Under the pieces are notes generated by a model, which had not been told where the DNA came from, made no database searches, and saw only the letters and a program-made list of their open reading frames with translations. Source: Morganella morganii_D (GTDB taxonomy: Bacteria; Pseudomonadota; Gammaproteobacteria; Enterobacterales; Enterobacteriaceae). From it: 64,000 nucleotides of DNA. The stretch spans positions 2,666,001-2,730,000 of the forward strand of contig CP173058.1 in NCBI GenBank assembly GCA_044772875.1. Direction: 5' to 3'. A program made the position numbers and the translations under genes. This document shows, one piece after another, positions 38,973 through 47,498 of the stretch; within the stretch, counting starts at the first letter, position 1; every line of letters begins with the position of its first letter.

Positions 38973-40007
38973 ATGATAAAGCTGACGAATATAAATAAGG
39001 TTTTTCAGCAGGGTCATCGCGAAATACAGGCACTTTCTGATATTAACCTGCACGTCCCGCAAGGACAGATTTACGGTGTGATTGGTGCTTCCGGCGCCGG
39101 AAAAAGTACGCTGATCCGCTGTGTGAACATGCTGGAACGGCCGACATCCGGACAGGTTCTCGTCGGCGGCCGTGACCTCACTAAGATGAACGATAAAGAG
39201 TTAACTCGTGCCCGTCGCGGCATCGGTATGATTTTTCAGCATTTTAACCTGCTCTCGTCCCGTACTGTTTTCGGGAACATAGCTCTGCCGCTGGAACTGG
39301 ATCGCGTACCGGCTGCGGAAATTGAAAAGCGGGTTGTTAAGCTGCTTGATCTGGTCGGCCTGGCCGATAAACGTGATGCTTATCCGGCAAATCTGTCCGG
39401 CGGGCAAAAGCAGCGTGTAGCTATCGCCCGTGCGCTGGCAAACGAACCTGAGGTTCTGCTGTGTGATGAGGCCACCAGCGCCCTCGATCCGGCAACCACC
39501 CGTTCGATTCTGGAACTGCTGAAAGACATCAACCGCCGGCTGGAGTTAACTATCCTGCTGATCACTCATGAAATGGATGTGGTGAAACGCATCTGTGACC
39601 AGGTGGCGGTTATCAGTGGCGGACAATTGATTGAACAAAATACGGTGAGTGAAGTGTTCTCTCATCCGAAAACCCCGGTGGCACAGGCTTTTATTGAGTC
39701 CACGCTGCACCTGGATGTGCCGGAAGATTATCTGGCACGGCTGAAACCGGAACCGGCGGAAGGCCTGGGGCCGCTGCTGAAACTGGAGTTTGGTGGTCAG
39801 TCCGTCGATGCGCCGCTGATCTCTATTGCATCACGTAAATTCAATATCGATATCAGCATACTGAGCTCTCAGATGGATTACGCGGGCGGTGTAAAATTTG
39901 GTGTCATGCTGGCAGAACTTGACGGCAACAGTCCGCAGGATGTTGAAGCAGCTATTACTTTTCTGAAAGAACACCACGTAAAAACAGAGGTTCTCGGTTA
40001 TGTCTGA
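38973..40007 (+). CDS. metN: D/L-methionine ABC transporter, ATP-binding protein MetN
   Basis: 344 residues, as in the family. Walker A GASGAGKST is at 38-46, signature LSGGQKQR and Walker B LLCDEATSALD follow. The C-terminal ACT-like domain (about 245-344) that binds methionine and inhibits transport is present. It overlaps metI by eight bases. Confidence 0.97.
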   Translation: MIKLTNINKVFQQGHREIQALSDINLHVPQGQIYGVIGASGAGKSTLIRCVNMLERPTSGQVLVGGRDLTKMNDKELTRARRGIGMIFQHFNLLSSRTVFGNIALPLELDRVPAAEIEKRVVKLLDLVGLADKRDAYPANLSGGQKQRVAIARALANEPEVLLCDEATSALDPATTRSILELLKDINRRLELTILLITHEMDVVKRICDQVAVISGGQLIEQNTVSEVFSHPKTPVAQAFIESTLHLDVPEDYLARLKPEPAEGLGPLLKLEFGGQSVDAPLISIASRKFNIDISILSSQMDYAGGVKFGVMLAELDGNSPQDVEAAITFLKEHHVKTEVLGYV

Positions 40008-40653
40008 AGGAATGATTTTACTGTTAGTCAAAGGCATCTGGGAAACCCTTGTCATGACTTTTGCGTCCGGTTTCCTGGGATTTTTAATCGGACTGCCGGT
40101 AGGGGTACTGCTGTACATCACCCGTTCGGGTCAGATTGCGGATAACAAAAGCCTGTACCGGATCCTGTCCGTGCTGGTTAATATCTTCCGCGCGATTCCG
40201 TTCATTATCTTACTGGTGTGGATGATTCCGTTTACCCGGTTAGTTGTCGGTACATCTATCGGGTTACAGGCTGCCATTGTACCGCTGACTGTCGGCGCCG
40301 CTCCGTTTATTGCCCGTATGGTGGAAAACGCACTGCTGGAGATCCCATCAGGCCTGATCGAAGCATCCCGTGCAATGGGAGCCACACCATTGCAGATTGT
40401 CAGTAAGATCCTGCTGCCGGAAGCATTGCCGGGACTGATCAACGCTGCGACTATCACGCTGATCACACTCGTGGGTTATTCCGCAATGGGTGGTGCAGTC
40501 GGTGCTGGCGGGTTAGGCCAGATTGGTTATCAGTATGGTTATGTCGGATATAACGCCGTCGTTATGAATACGGTATTAGCATTGCTGGTTGTTTTGGTCT
40601 TTATTATTCAGGTATGTGGTGATCGTCTGGTTAAAGCGGTTACCCACAAGTAA
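40000..40653 (+). CDS. metI: Methionine ABC transporter permease MetI
   Basis: 217-residue inner-membrane subunit with about five helices and the EAA loop (EASRAMGATPLQIVSKILLP) that docks on MetN. Its start lies inside the end of metN. Confidence 0.97.
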   Translation: MSEGMILLLVKGIWETLVMTFASGFLGFLIGLPVGVLLYITRSGQIADNKSLYRILSVLVNIFRAIPFIILLVWMIPFTRLVVGTSIGLQAAIVPLTVGAAPFIARMVENALLEIPSGLIEASRAMGATPLQIVSKILLPEALPGLINAATITLITLVGYSAMGGAVGAGGLGQIGYQYGYVGYNAVVMNTVLALLVVLVFIIQVCGDRLVKAVTHK

Positions 40654-40711
40654 GACACTCACCGCGCCGCACTGACTGCGAACGCGTATTACACAGAACG
40701 AGGAAAGAAAA

Positions 40712-41527
40712 ATGGCTTTTAAATTAAAATCGCTTGTCGTTGCCGGTGCTTTGCTGGGTTCATTAGTACTGGCGGGTTGCGGACAAAATGAAAAAGATCC
40801 GAAAAGTATCAAAGTCGGCGTAATCGTCGGTGCTGAACAACAGGTCGCGGAAGTGGCGAAGAAAGTAGCCAAAGATAAATACGGCCTGAATGTGGAACTG
40901 GTCACTTTCAACGACTACGTCATGCCGAACGAAGCCCTCAGCCGTGGTGATATCGACCTTAACGCATTCCAGCACAAGCCGTATCTGGATCAGCAGATTA
41001 AAGACCGTAACTACAAACTAACCACGGTGGGGAATACCTTCGTTTATCCGATTGCCGGCTATTCCAGGAAAATTAAGTCACTGGATGAGTTACAGGACGG
41101 CGCACAGGTCGCTCTGCCGAATGACCCGACCAACCTCGGCCGTTCACTGCTGTTATTACAGAAACAGGGGTTAATCAAACTGAAAGAAGGCACCGGTCTG
41201 CTGCCAACTGTTCTTGATGTGGTTGAAAACCCGAAAGGTCTGAAACTGATCGAGCTGGAAGCACCACAGCTGCCACGTTCACTTGATGATAATAAGATCG
41301 ACCTGGCGGTGATCAACACCACCTACGCCAGCCAGATCAACTTAACACCGGCCAAAGACGGCATTTTTGTTGAAGATAAAGATTCACCTTACGTCAATAT
41401 TATTGTTTCCCGTGAAGATAATAAAGACAGCGAAGCTGTGAAGCAATTTGTCCAGGCATATCAGTCAGATGAAGTCTTTAATGAAGCAGATAAAGTCTTC
41501 AACGGCGGTGCAGTGAAAGGCTGGTAA
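40712..41527 (+). CDS. metQ: Methionine-binding lipoprotein MetQ
   Basis: 271 residues. Lipobox LAGC (Cys23) and the NlpA/MetQ fold (KVGVIVGAEQQVAEVAKKVA, then LNAFQHKPYL). Membrane-tethered substrate-binding subunit of the MetNI importer. A terminator follows, so the operon is metNIQ. Confidence 0.97.
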   Translation: MAFKLKSLVVAGALLGSLVLAGCGQNEKDPKSIKVGVIVGAEQQVAEVAKKVAKDKYGLNVELVTFNDYVMPNEALSRGDIDLNAFQHKPYLDQQIKDRNYKLTTVGNTFVYPIAGYSRKIKSLDELQDGAQVALPNDPTNLGRSLLLLQKQGLIKLKEGTGLLPTVLDVVENPKGLKLIELEAPQLPRSLDDNKIDLAVINTTYASQINLTPAKDGIFVEDKDSPYVNIIVSREDNKDSEAVKQFVQAYQSDEVFNEADKVFNGGAVKGW

Positions 41528-41590
41528 AAGACCGGAAATTCAGAATAACCGGTAAATTCTTTTCTCTTCAATCAAAGAATATTACACTGA

Positions 41591-41620
41591 GGGTGAACAA
41601 TTGTTCACCCTTTTTGTTTT
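41591..41620 (+). terminator. Terminator of metNIQ
   Basis: A perfect self-complementary 10-base stem GGGTGAACAA / TTGTTCACCC followed by TTTTTGTTTT. Confidence 0.92.
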
Positions 41621-41707
41621 TTTATGACCACAAAATGCTCACAATATAAATAATAATACTTAATCCACCTTTATTTTTCTGTTTTGTACAGCCAGAGGAT
41701 TTTTTCC

Positions 41708-42118
41708 ATGCGAGTGCTTATTATCAGCCTGCTTGCTCTTCTCATCGCAGGATGCTCTTTCCGTCAGAGCCATTCTGAGCAGGAACAAGTGCAATATGCC
41801 GATATGCGGCTGAAAAAACCGGCCGGTAAAAAAGCCAAATCAACATCCGCAGCATCACACGTCAAACTCTATATCCACCCGGAAGAGCTGCTGGGTAAAC
41901 CTTTCCGTGACCTTGGCGTGGTTTTGGGTCAGAATTGCCGGGAAGCGGCAAAATCTGCACAGTCCGGTATTCCGGCTGCCCGTAAACAGATGCTGTACCG
42001 GGCCGGAAAACTGAAAGCAGATGCCGTGTTACTCCACCAGTGTGCCGTGACACCCGCTCAGGGTTGTAAGCAACTGGCGGTATGCGAAGGTACTGCGATT
42101 AAGGTTGATGATGTCTGA
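41708..42118 (+). CDS. rcsF: Rcs stress sensor lipoprotein RcsF
   Basis: Outer-membrane lipoprotein that reports envelope damage to the Rcs phosphorelay through IgaA. From ATG 41708 it has 136 residues with lipobox LIAGC (Cys16). A basic proline/lysine linker and the four disulfide cysteines of the domain (C77, C112, C120, C126) follow. I prefer this start over an ATG eight codons upstream. It overlaps trmO by eight bases. Confidence 0.94.
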   Translation: MRVLIISLLALLIAGCSFRQSHSEQEQVQYADMRLKKPAGKKAKSTSAASHVKLYIHPEELLGKPFRDLGVVLGQNCREAAKSAQSGIPAARKQMLYRAGKLKADAVLLHQCAVTPAQGCKQLAVCEGTAIKVDDV

Positions 42119-42818
42119 GTTTTCATTTTCGCCCGTTGGTTTTATACGTTCACCGTGGCAGGAGAAATTTGCGATTCCGCGCCAGCCGGGACTGGTTGAG
42201 GATGGCACAGGTGAGTTGCACTTTGCGGCCCCCTATAATCACGCCGACTGCGTGCGCGGGCTGGAACAATTCAGTCATGTGTGGATCATCTTTGTTTTTC
42301 ATGATATTCCGGCAGGCAGCTGGCGTCCGCTGGTACGTCCGCCGCGCCTTGGCGGTAATGCCAAAATGGGGGTGTTTGCCACCCGCTCCACCTTCCGCCC
42401 GAATCCGGTCGGAATGTCACTGGTTGAACTGAAAAAGGTTTGTTACGACGGTGATACTGCGTATCTCTCCCTTGGCAGCCTGGATCTGCTTAACGGCACA
42501 CCGGTGCTGGATATCAAACCCTATCTGCCCTATGCTGAGTCAGTCCCCGGGGCACTGGCCGGTTTTGCTCAGGAAGAACCCCCGGCGGATATGCCGGTAG
42601 TGTTCAGCACTGCGGCACAGCAATTCATGACAGCTCAGGCCGTCAGGTATCCTGATTTAGCCCGTTTTATCACGCAGGTACTGGCGCAGGATCCGCGTCC
42701 GGCGTATAAAAAACAACAGACTGACGATAAAATTTATGCCGTTCATCTGCTGGATTTAAATGTCCGCTGGCATATCCGCGACGGTGTAACCGAAGTCATC
42801 AGTCTGGAAAACCGTTAA
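42111..42818 (+). CDS. trmO: tRNA (N6-threonylcarbamoyladenosine(37)-N6)-methyltransferase TrmO
   Basis: Methylates t6A37 in tRNA-Thr to m6t6A. 235 residues from ATG 42111, the E. coli length (also known as TsaA, YaeB). Family blocks: FIRSPWQEKFAIPRQPG, RSTFRPNPVGMS and DIKPYLPYAESV. The start lies within the end of rcsF, so translation is coupled. Confidence 0.94.
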   Translation: MSEFSFSPVGFIRSPWQEKFAIPRQPGLVEDGTGELHFAAPYNHADCVRGLEQFSHVWIIFVFHDIPAGSWRPLVRPPRLGGNAKMGVFATRSTFRPNPVGMSLVELKKVCYDGDTAYLSLGSLDLLNGTPVLDIKPYLPYAESVPGALAGFAQEEPPADMPVVFSTAAQQFMTAQAVRYPDLARFITQVLAQDPRPAYKKQQTDDKIYAVHLLDLNVRWHIRDGVTEVISLENR

Positions 42819-42939
42819 AACGCGATTCCCCCCCCTTTTGGGGCGCGGCAGTCACTGGTAAACTGTCAGGCTTAATTTCACTTCTGCGCAGAATACTTCT
42901 GCGATAAGACATGTTTGTCGTTCTAATGGAACCTAAATA

Positions 42940-44661
42940 ATGCGTACTACCCAATATCTGCTCTCTACTCTGAAAGAGACCCCTGCTGACGCCGAAGTGG
43001 TCAGTCATCAGCTGATGCTGCGCGCCGGGATGATCCGTAAACTTGCTTCAGGTCTGTACAACTGGATGCCGACAGGCGTCCGCGTATTACGCAAAGTTGA
43101 GAAGATCGTGCGTGAAGAGATGGAAAATGCCGGTTCACTGGAAATCTCCATGCCGGTCGTTCAGCCCGCAGATTTATGGCAGGAGAGCGGACGCTGGGAA
43201 CAATACGGTCCGGAATTGCTCCGTATCACCGATCGCGGCGATCGCCAGTTTGTTCTGGGCCCGACGCACGAAGAAGTGGTCACAGACATCATCCGTAACG
43301 AAGTGACATCTTATAAACAGCTGCCGCTGAATGTGTTCCAGATCCAGACCAAATTCCGTGATGAAGTCCGCCCGCGTTTTGGTGTAATGCGCTCCCGTGA
43401 ATTTATCATGAAAGATGCATACTCTTTCCACCTGACCCAGGACTCATTGCAGGAAACCTATGATGCAATGTATCAGGCGTACAGCAAAATCTTCACCCGC
43501 ATCGGGCTGGATTTCCGTGCGGTAATGGCAGATACCGGTTCTATCGGCGGTAATGCCTCCCATGAGTTCCAGGTACTGGCACAGAGCGGCGAAGATGATG
43601 TGATTTTCTCTTCTGAGTCCGATTATGCGGCCAATATCGAACTGGCAGAAGCGGTCTGCAATATTACTGAGCGCCCTGCACCGCAGAAAGCGATGGAACT
43701 GGTTGATACTCCAAACGCAAAAACCATCGCAGAACTGGTTGAACAATTTAATCTGCCGGTTGAGAAAACCATCAAAACCCTGATTGTTCACGGCAGCAAA
43801 GAGAGCGGCCACAAACTGGTTGCTCTGCTGGTACGCGGTGACCATGAGCTCAATGAAGTGAAAGCGGAAAAACACCCGCTGGTTGCCTCTCCGCTGGAAT
43901 TCGCGACAGAAGAAGAGATCCGCGCAGTCCTGAACGCAGGTCCGGGGTCACTGGGGCCGGTCAGTCTGCCGCTGCCGGTGGTGGCTGACCGCACAGTTGC
44001 CATGATGAGTGATTTCGGTGCCGGTGCGAATATCGACGGTAAACACTATTTCGGTATCAACTGGGAGCGTGATGCTGCTCTGCCGGAAGTCGCGGATATC
44101 CGTAATGTGGTCGCCGGTGACCCGAGTCCGGACGGCAAAGGCACTCTGATGATCAAACGCGGCATTGAAGTCGGTCATATCTTCCAGCTCGGTAAAAAAT
44201 ATTCTGAAGCACTGAAAGCAACTGTTCAGAACGAAGCCGGTCACAACGAAGTGGTCTATATGGGTTGTTACGGCATCGGGGTAACCCGTATTGTTGCAGC
44301 GGCGATTGAACAGAACTTCGATGATCGCGGCATTATCTGGCCGGATGCGATTGCGCCGTTCCGGGTTGCCCTGCTGCCGATGAATATGCACAAATCTTAC
44401 CGTGTGAAAGAAGTGGCGGAAAAACTCTACGCTGACCTGACCGCTCAGGGCATTGAAGTGATCTTTGATGACCGTAAAGAGCGTCCGGGTGTGATGTTTG
44501 CTGATATGGAACTGATGGGTATCCCGCATACCATCGTTATCGGTGATCGCAACCTCGACAGCGGTGTGGTGGAATATAAATACCGCCGCAGCGAAGAGAA
44601 ATCCCTGATCGCGCTGGATGAGATTGTCAGTGTGCTGAAAGAGAAAATTATCACTGCCTGA
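42940..44661 (+). CDS. proS: Prolyl-tRNA synthetase
   Basis: 573-residue class II synthetase of the bacterial type with the INS (YbaK-like) editing domain between motifs 2 and 3 (about 220-400). Motif 2 is FRDEVRPRFGVMRSREF and motif 3 GCYGIGVTR. The last 11 codons are present a second time at 46199-46231. Confidence 0.97.
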   Translation: MRTTQYLLSTLKETPADAEVVSHQLMLRAGMIRKLASGLYNWMPTGVRVLRKVEKIVREEMENAGSLEISMPVVQPADLWQESGRWEQYGPELLRITDRGDRQFVLGPTHEEVVTDIIRNEVTSYKQLPLNVFQIQTKFRDEVRPRFGVMRSREFIMKDAYSFHLTQDSLQETYDAMYQAYSKIFTRIGLDFRAVMADTGSIGGNASHEFQVLAQSGEDDVIFSSESDYAANIELAEAVCNITERPAPQKAMELVDTPNAKTIAELVEQFNLPVEKTIKTLIVHGSKESGHKLVALLVRGDHELNEVKAEKHPLVASPLEFATEEEIRAVLNAGPGSLGPVSLPLPVVADRTVAMMSDFGAGANIDGKHYFGINWERDAALPEVADIRNVVAGDPSPDGKGTLMIKRGIEVGHIFQLGKKYSEALKATVQNEAGHNEVVYMGCYGIGVTRIVAAAIEQNFDDRGIIWPDAIAPFRVALLPMNMHKSYRVKEVAEKLYADLTAQGIEVIFDDRKERPGVMFADMELMGIPHTIVIGDRNLDSGVVEYKYRRSEEKSLIALDEIVSVLKEKIITA

Positions 44662-44680
44662 TTATCAGTGCTGTGAATCA

Positions 44681-44704
44681 TAACCCCCGCATAGCGGGGG
44701 GTTA
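44681..44704 (+). terminator. GC-rich hairpin after proS
   Basis: TAACCCCC pairs with GGGGGTTA across a short loop, 20 bases after the proS stop. There is no T-run, so termination efficiency is uncertain. Confidence 0.55.
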
Positions 44705-45266
44705 TGATATTCCGATGCAGAAACAATTCATCACCCGCCGGGATGCAGTACCTGCAACTATTTCGTAAGCGCCTCTGCAACTATTTCCGCAGACAAAATT
44801 CCTGTTCCGGGCAACGATAATTCTCTGTTACAGATTTTTCTCCAGTCATCAGCCCTAAGTCACTGCGCCAAATAATAGCTCACCAGAAGATAATTCAGCC
44901 CGGATTGTGCGATCGGATCAATCGCCGAATCAATCAGAATCACTATGCTGACATGGAGAGTTTAAAGATTATTTCCGCATTATTTTTCCATTCTCGCTTG
45001 TTAAAGCGACGTTTATTTCTCTTTTTTGGTAAAAAATCTGATTTTCATTGTTCATTTTCAGTAAAAAAATGGCAAGGGTATATTTAGCAAGTGAATATAC
45101 TTACGCATGAATAATGTATCAGTGTTATTCATATAATTATCTGATTTCAGATTCATCCGGCATGACACATCATATATTAAAATGTAATTATTGATAGAAA
45201 TATACAGACTAAAAGTATCCTCAGATACTGGGACAGTAATGATTCTAAGGACGGAAAGAAAATACA
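44705..45266. other. Left part of the AT-rich insertion: no convincing gene
   Basis: About 560 bases that become progressively AT-rich. I find no gene with supporting similarity. A minus-strand stretch at about 44740-44930 could be a decayed coding remnant, but it is interrupted by stops. The promoter for the 45267 gene should lie at its right end. Confidence 0.4.
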
Positions 45267-45918
45267 ATGAAAAAGCCGAAAGAAATAGCATCCGATATAT
45301 TAGATATCATTAACCAGAAAGATATGGGAGGCTTTGAGTTGTTCTTTTATTCTGCCGGTAAGGGTCTCCTGGACGTTGGTACTGACCTTGGTTATATGAC
45401 ATATAATTTTTTAGATACAGAAAACAGATGGCGAAATGAAGGTATAAGAATAAGGCAGGCTGAATTATTTAAACGCGGCATATCGTCTGAAGAAATAAAA
45501 ACATTGATAACATATATTGTTAAAATATTTGTATCTAAAATAAAAAAACAAAAGTCTGACAGATATCTTTGCAAAAATAACAGGGCGACAGACAGTAAAA
45601 TATGTTGTAACTGCTTTTATTTATGGTGAAGTAGCCCGTGTACTCGCCCAGCGTTTTATCCCTCGTCTCCTTATCAGGCTTGGTATGGTTGGTATTGTTT
45701 CTCTCGCCGGTACAACATCCACATCAATATATGTTTCAGAGGATCTCTCATATCGCCATCCATCAATTTACTCTGGTCTGAAAAACCTCGGTGATTTAGA
45801 TTTACTATATTTTCTTGTACGTGATTACATGGATCCATTTTTAGAAGCCATAGAGATAAACATGAAAAATAAAAATGACTGGGATACTCTTGTTGCAGAG
45901 TTAATAAACGGAATTTGA
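45267..45918 (+). pseudogene. Frameshifted candidate toxin gene, possibly a pore-forming effector
   Basis: ATG at 45267 opens a frame that stops at 45629, while the frame one base further is open from 45544 to the TGA at 45916-45918. Joining them at the A7 run 45542-45548 gives one protein of about 217 residues. The first half is MKKPKEIASDILDIINQKDM then helical; the second half carries a hydrophobic segment with small residues (LLIRLGMVGIVSLAGTTS). Both halves share the low G+C of the insertion, unlike the neighbours. A tiny two-helix membrane gene follows two bases later, the arrangement of a toxin and its membrane immunity protein. Size and layout recall the Ssp6/Sip6 ion-pore effector pair of Serratia T6SS, but I cannot match sequences. 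An A-run slip may be a real inactivation, phase variation or a sequencing error. Confidence 0.55.
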
Positions 45919-45920
45919 TT

Positions 45921-46127
45921 ATGAGTAAATTTAAATCAGAAGTTACAGGTTTACTACTATTGCTGATATCGTGGATTTTTTTATTGGGCATAAGTAGTTA
46001 CATTGTATTCATAGCAGAATGGCCGGGCAAATTCACGGCATGGGGTCTCGGAATGATTTCTGTAACAGTTGGTTTGTACCTGATGTATCTTTCCGACAAA
46101 ATCAGGGATAAACACCGTCGGGATTAA
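45921..46127 (+). CDS. Small two-helix membrane protein, candidate immunity protein
   Basis: 68 residues from ATG 45921: hydrophobic helix LLLLLISWIFLLGISSYIVF (about 11-30), a short loop and a second helix (LGMISVTVGLYLMYL), ending in a basic tail. It begins two bases after the stop of the frameshifted gene, which suggests coupled expression. A small two-helix inner-membrane protein is what is expected of an immunity protein against a membrane-active toxin. No family name is assigned. Confidence 0.6.
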   Translation: MSKFKSEVTGLLLLLISWIFLLGISSYIVFIAEWPGKFTAWGLGMISVTVGLYLMYLSDKIRDKHRRD

Positions 46128-46197
46128 CATTGCCAGCTCAGAAAAAGCGGGAACGGAGGCATTTTTAATGCTGACCGTGAGATTATGTGAATAATCG

Positions 46198-46247
46198 CAG
46201 TGTGCTGAAAGAGAAAATCATCACCGCCTGATTATCAGCACGGTGAA
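46198..46247 (+). repeat. Second copy of the proS 3' end
   Basis: Matches 44628-44677 with about 44 of 49-50 bases identical and includes the last 11 codons and stop of proS (46199-46231). Within the codons the two differences are silent (ATT/ATC and ACT/ACC). The similarity ends sharply on the left side at 46198. It marks the right edge of the insertion. Confidence 0.88.
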
Positions 46248-46250
46248 CAA

Positions 46251-46280
46251 AAAAAGGCTGAACACCTGTTCAGCCTTTTT
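46251..46280. terminator. Bidirectional terminator between the proS tail copy and nlpE
   Basis: A perfect 14-bp stem (46251-46264 with 46267-46280) and A/T runs on both sides. Its position after the tail copy suggests that it is the original proS terminator. Confidence 0.9.
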
Positions 46281-46304
46281 TATTTCTGCGGGACTCAGAA
46301 TAAC

Positions 46305-46964
46305 TTACTGACAGCCGCGCGATTTATCCAGTACGGATTTACCGGTCTGGATCAGCGCCTGATCAAACTGACCATCTTCCATGGACGGACGGATGGTGTA
46401 ATACCCTTCCACTTCCAGATAGACAGGTTTACCGCCTTCAACGCCAAGCTTACCGTAGCCCTGCTCTAAGCCGATATTTCCCGGCACTGCGTAAACCACG
46501 CCGGTCTGGCAATCTTTAAAGGTTGCCGCATCCGCCATATAACGGTATTCACCTTTCAGCTGTGCCGGTTTCACCATTTTCAGGGTGTAGTTCAGATTTG
46601 ATTTAACCGGGTTGCCGTCAATATCCAGCATCACCAGCGATTTATCCTGCGGATCATAATAGGTGCGCTGCCCGGCAGTATCGGTCAGACGCAATTTTTC
46701 GCCATCTTTTGCCCAGGTTCCGGTTTCAAAGAAGGTCTGGTTGCCGTCACGGGTTTCCAGATAAGTACGCTGCATAACATAGGTGCCGTCACCTTCCAGT
46801 AAAACTGTCACATCCATGCCGGAGCAATCCGCACACGGAACCACACCGTTATAGGCACGATCAAGAACATGAACTTCCGGCGCAGGTGGTACAACCACCG
46901 TCGAACTACAGGCCGTGATGCTGAAAATGCCCGCCGCCAATAAGAGTTTTGTTAGATTTTTCAT
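46305..46964 (-). CDS. nlpE: Copper/adhesion-sensing lipoprotein NlpE
   Basis: Outer-membrane lipoprotein that activates the CpxAR response on surface contact or redox/copper stress. 219 residues against 236 in E. coli. Lipidated Cys19 (SITAC); CADC (residues 44-47, PCADCSGMD); second domain with the disulfide pair TFKDCQTG and C-terminal RGCQ. It is convergent with the insertion and shares the terminator. Confidence 0.92.
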   Translation of the reverse strand: MKNLTKLLLAAGIFSITACSSTVVVPPAPEVHVLDRAYNGVVPCADCSGMDVTVLLEGDGTYVMQRTYLETRDGNQTFFETGTWAKDGEKLRLTDTAGQRTYYDPQDKSLVMLDIDGNPVKSNLNYTLKMVKPAQLKGEYRYMADAATFKDCQTGVVYAVPGNIGLEQGYGKLGVEGGKPVYLEVEGYYTIRPSMEDGQFDQALIQTGKSVLDKSRGCQ

Positions 46965-47231
46965 ATTTCCCCCTGAACATCTGATGAGGTAATGTTAGCA
47001 AAATGATTGTCAGTTTTTGTATATTCATGCGCTTTCAGACAATTACGCATTTTTATTTTTAAGTTGGCAATGATTTTACTCAAAACAGTGATAAACAATA
47101 TGTTTTGCCGATAATAAAATGTAATCAGTAATAGCCAATATGATAACTATGATATAGTCTGCTGAGAGCGATGAGGCTATTTGAATAACCATCCGCGGAT
47201 GATACCGCAAGCGAAAGTATGGTGAGGGAAT

Positions 47232-47498
47232 ATGTCTGCAGAAAATGAATATCAACCAATCAATTGTGATGACTATGACAATCTCGAACTGGCCTGCCAG
47301 CATCATATGGTACTGGAAGTGACCTTACAGGGGGGCGATGTTCTGACAGGAAAGGCGACCGATTTGGTGCTCCGGAAGAAAGTGGAATACCTTGTTGTCA
47401 CGATTGACAACAAATTGCGGGAGCTTCGTCTGGACTCCATTGTCAGTTTCAGTCATCCCGAACTGGGAACAGTGGTTATTGATCACTCACCGTCCTGA
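47232..47498 (+). CDS. rof: Rho-binding antiterminator Rof (YaeO)
   Basis: 88-residue inhibitor of Rho-dependent termination, highly similar to E. coli Rof (YQPINCDDYDNLELACQHHM, then LRKKVEYLVV and LRLDSIVSFSHPE). In E. coli yaeP precedes it; I do not find yaeP in 46965-47231. The last 16 bases overlap the end of the convergent tilS. Confidence 0.95.
   Translation: MSAENEYQPINCDDYDNLELACQHHMVLEVTLQGGDVLTGKATDLVLRKKVEYLVVTIDNKLRELRLDSIVSFSHPELGTVVIDHSPS

Noticed and set aside
44705..44950. Possible decayed coding sequence on the minus strand left of the insertion
   Set aside because: Interrupted by stops and without a recognisable family.
45542..45555. Programmed -1 frameshift signal
   Set aside because: The A AAA AAA heptamer is in the right phase for a -1 slip, but the downstream frame needs a +1 change, so a classical -1 signal does not explain it.
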